Source of the DNA: Eumeta japonica
Lineage: Eukaryota; Arthropoda; Insecta; Lepidoptera; Psychidae
Length of the DNA stretch: 64,000 bases
Direction: 5' to 3'
NCBI GenBank assembly: GCA_005406025.1
Contig: BGZK01000190.1
Coordinates: forward strand, 558,001 to 622,000
Shown here piece by piece: positions 61,820 to 64,000 of this stretch. Positions within the stretch are counted from its first letter, which is position 1, and each line of letters opens with the position of its first letter. Below the pieces are notes generated by a model. The model was given only the letters and a program-made list of their open reading frames with translations. It made no database searches and was not told the origin of the DNA. The translations under genes were made by a program, and so were the position numbers.

Positions 61820-62763
61820 CACAACGCGATATGCTATTAGATAAGATTATAGACGAATCAATATATTTGTATTCGATAAGCTTTTTTTACATTATTAACA
61901 GATAATGCGATTTTATTGTCGAATATTTCTGAAACATAAAAACATCCTTATAATTGCTGAAAAAAGGTAATACGTTAAAACCAAAGTTTGACACGTGTGC
62001 CACTGAAAGCAGAAAATTGAGAACATCTAAGACTCGCTCAAAATCATTTTCGCCGAATGTATTTATGGGGTGCTATTAGTTTGTATGCTGTAGATATTTA
62101 AACCACATATCTGATGGGAGAAGTAGCAGAAATAAGGTAGGAGAGACTTCAGATTGTAGAACAAAAAGAAATCTCATCTTTCAATTATATACATGGAGAG
62201 GTGCTTGCACAATTTCTTTCTTCTGAATTCATTATAAACTCGCACTGCTATTCCCATAAACACCAGCTCGTAAAAATTCATCAGAATCTATGGTCGGCAG
62301 AAAGATGGCGTAGCTGCGTCTAACCAAGTTCGAATTTAGGTTGATTAAAATTCCGTCGCTATAGCCGAAAGACTCGTATTAGCAAATAATGTGCATAATT
62401 TAACCAATCGGGATTGCCGAATCAATATTCAGGTAGGTTGTGACAACCGAAATGTTGGTTCGCTCAAAATCAACGATGCGAATTCGTTACATTATTCAAA
62501 CTTTTGGTTGATTTGACCGATTTTTTTTTGCATTATAATGTGTAACGTACGGGCAAACGAGATGTAATGAAATGGATTCCATATTTTACATTGACGAGGG
62601 ACCCCTAAAAATTGAAAACCCAATTTCACAGGAAGTGAACTGAATAATTTTGCATGGCTTTTGCCAGTCGTATCTTTATTTTTCAGTTTTACGTATGAGG
62701 TTTACGCTGTGATTGCAACGTAGGTGCTTTCGGCTTACTGATTTTTTTTTTCATATTGAGAAG
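61820..62763. other. Unremarkable intergenic stretch
   Basis: I see no gene, repeat of known class or strong structure here. Confidence 0.4.
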
Positions 62764-63278
62764 CAGTGGCTTAGCGTGCCTTGGAGGGGCCCTAAATCAA
62801 AATTACTTGGGGGCCCAAATGAAGGGTAAATATTTCTCACAAAAGAAAACAAAAATGCTTGTATTGAATTAAAATAAATATTTATTGATTACAAATTATC
62901 ACTTTCTTTTAGAAATTGACCTAGCCAAACAATTCAAATTAAATATACACTTTTCTTGTTTTCTCTTCGGCAAATTGATTTATAAAATCATCTATAGCTG
63001 AAGACGATTTCAGTTTTTCTAAAATTTCTGCCTCTAAAGACAATAGTGACAAGTCCGATAGCCGTTTCTGTCCCATCGAAGAATTAAGGTAATTTTTTTT
63101 CGGAAAAAAAGATATTGCCTTTTTTGACTTTTGTCATTTCTGAAGTGAAAACTCTTAAAGCATGTATGATAGTTTTTTTTTCCGGGAAGCACAAATTAAG
63201 TGACATTGTCGATAACATTTTAATCATTTTTGCTTACACACGTTAGGGGCCTCTGTAGCCCGGGAGCCCGTATCACTG
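62764..63278 (-). mobile_element. hAT element remnant with ZMYM1-like transposase C-terminus
   Basis: The left end CAGTGGCTTAGCGTGCC and a right end reading TATCACTG are hAT-like and weakly inverted to each other. On the minus strand, frames carry TIIHALRVFTSEMTKVKK, then GQKRLSDLSLLSLEAEIL and IDDFINQFAEEKTRKVYI, ending at the stop 62939-62941. This is the hAT C-terminal dimerisation tail found in zinc-finger MYM-type-1-like transposases. A frame break lies near 63095. The rest of the transposase is gone. No matching 8-bp target duplication was found. Confidence 0.7.
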
Positions 63279-63369
63279 ATCGGCACCACCGATGCTGCAC
63301 TAATACGGCTGACGGCGGTAGCTGTTGAGAAGCTTGTACCTAGACCTCTAAGTTGGTCCAGTATGAGTT

Positions 63370-63493
63370 GCGGGTCTAACACGACGCCCTGGATAATCTA
63401 TGTATATGGTTGTCCTTGCCGCGCGAAAAGTAATGAAGGAAAAGGGCGGTCCCATAAAGAGTGACCTCGGTTAGGGCTTCACGCTAGGCTCGC
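63370..63493. mobile_element. Short palindromic MITE, copy 2
   Basis: 124 bp, GCGGGTCTAACACGACGCCC opposite GGGCTTCACGCTAGGCTCGC. It is diverged from copy 1 at 56537-56657 but has the same length and layout. Confidence 0.65.
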
Positions 63494-63720
63494 TGGGGAC
63501 TGCTATTAAGCGGTGACAACGTCCATGACGAACGGCTAAGCGTACCCTGTAGATTATGTAACGAATAGTTTTATTATCTTGCACACACGTACATTTCCAG
63601 ACTTATGTAGATCTTATGCAGACCACATTGGTGGCATAATAAAGAAATAACAAACTTTGAACTTACGAGATTTATGGACGTCGGTAGAGCAAAAAACGTG
63701 TCTAAGGATCGGCATCATAT

Positions 63721-63785
63721 GTAGATCTGTGGTCTCTGCCTACCGTTCAGGGAAATAAGCGCGAGTTGAAAAAAAAAATAATACA
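63721..63785 (+). mobile_element. LINE 3' tail fragment
   Basis: TCTCTGCCTACCGTTCAGGG, then AAATAAGCGCGAGTTGAAAA, is the plus-strand counterpart of the LINE 3' end seen at 5812. It ends in an A-rich tail. Confidence 0.6.
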
Positions 63786-64000
63786 TAAAGGTAGATATGA
63801 TTGTTAAAGATAAACGCAACATAAATATTACATGCGACGGGGGAGACACGGATCGTATTTATTTAAAATTCTCTCTCGAATATTCCAAGGAGTGCCTCTC
63901 GACCGCCAGAGACAAATACCGCGTATTGGCATAACGCGGCCTTGTAGCCGCGTGCGAACGAAAAAAAAATACTGCATATATTTCGTTACAACAGCCGCGT

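Noticed and set aside
62764..63278. Target-site duplication for the hAT remnant
   Set aside because: The 8 bases on each side (TTGAGAAG and ATCGGCAC) do not match, so the right end is uncertain.
1..64000. CRISPR arrays, operons, bacterial promoters
   Set aside because: None seen; spliced animal genes show that the window is nuclear eukaryotic DNA.

Overview
The window is AT-rich nuclear DNA of an insect, most probably a moth or butterfly (Lepidoptera). The evidence is intron-split animal genes with GT-AG junctions, a C2H2 zinc-finger locus of the arthropod ZAD type, and a dense load of repeats of kinds familiar from lepidopteran genomes (tRNA-derived SINEs with ATT tails, LINE 3' tails, pogo-, Harbinger- and hAT-like MITEs). 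Nothing prokaryotic or viral was seen. Assignments come from reading translations and splice sites by eye; no database was searched.

Layout. 1-8.69 kb, minus strand: ten coding exons of the chaperonin subunit CCT-eta (CCT7), from an exon holding only the ATG to about residue 363; the rest lies left of the window. 8.7-9.8 kb: spacer shared with the divergent gene to the right. 9.78-18.9 kb, plus strand: a ZAD zinc-finger locus. One short exon encodes the first half of the ZAD. It is followed by three tandem large exons (13.0, 14.7 and 17.6 kb), each opening at a phase-0 acceptor with the second half of the ZAD and then its own array of about ten or eleven zinc fingers. This looks like one gene with three mutually exclusive last exons that swap half of the dimerisation domain together with the DNA-binding array. 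It is the most interesting system in the window. Its first intron carries a 2.5 kb pogo-like transposon with a broken transposase gene.

18.9-28.6 kb: gene-poor, with a 1.8 kb large inverted repeat, a broken LINE reverse transcriptase and two unrecognised coding-like exons. 28.7-32.2 kb, plus strand: complete four-exon TMX2 (ER thioredoxin-related membrane protein). 32.7-36.0 kb: two unrecognised plus-strand terminal-exon candidates, SINE fragments and a sharp hairpin. 37.0-40.2 kb, minus strand: UPF0669 (C6orf120-like) secreted protein, three exons seen. 40-48.9 kb: repeats and microsatellites. 48.9-50.7 kb, plus strand: a CG-rich promoter and a short single-exon gene for a PNRC-like mRNA-decapping cofactor. 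50.7-64 kb: no gene recognised; a graveyard of MITEs, SINE and LINE tails and a hAT remnant.

The genes do not form a pathway. CCT7, TMX2, UPF0669 and the PNRC-like gene are independent housekeeping-type genes; the ZAD locus is a transcription-factor locus.
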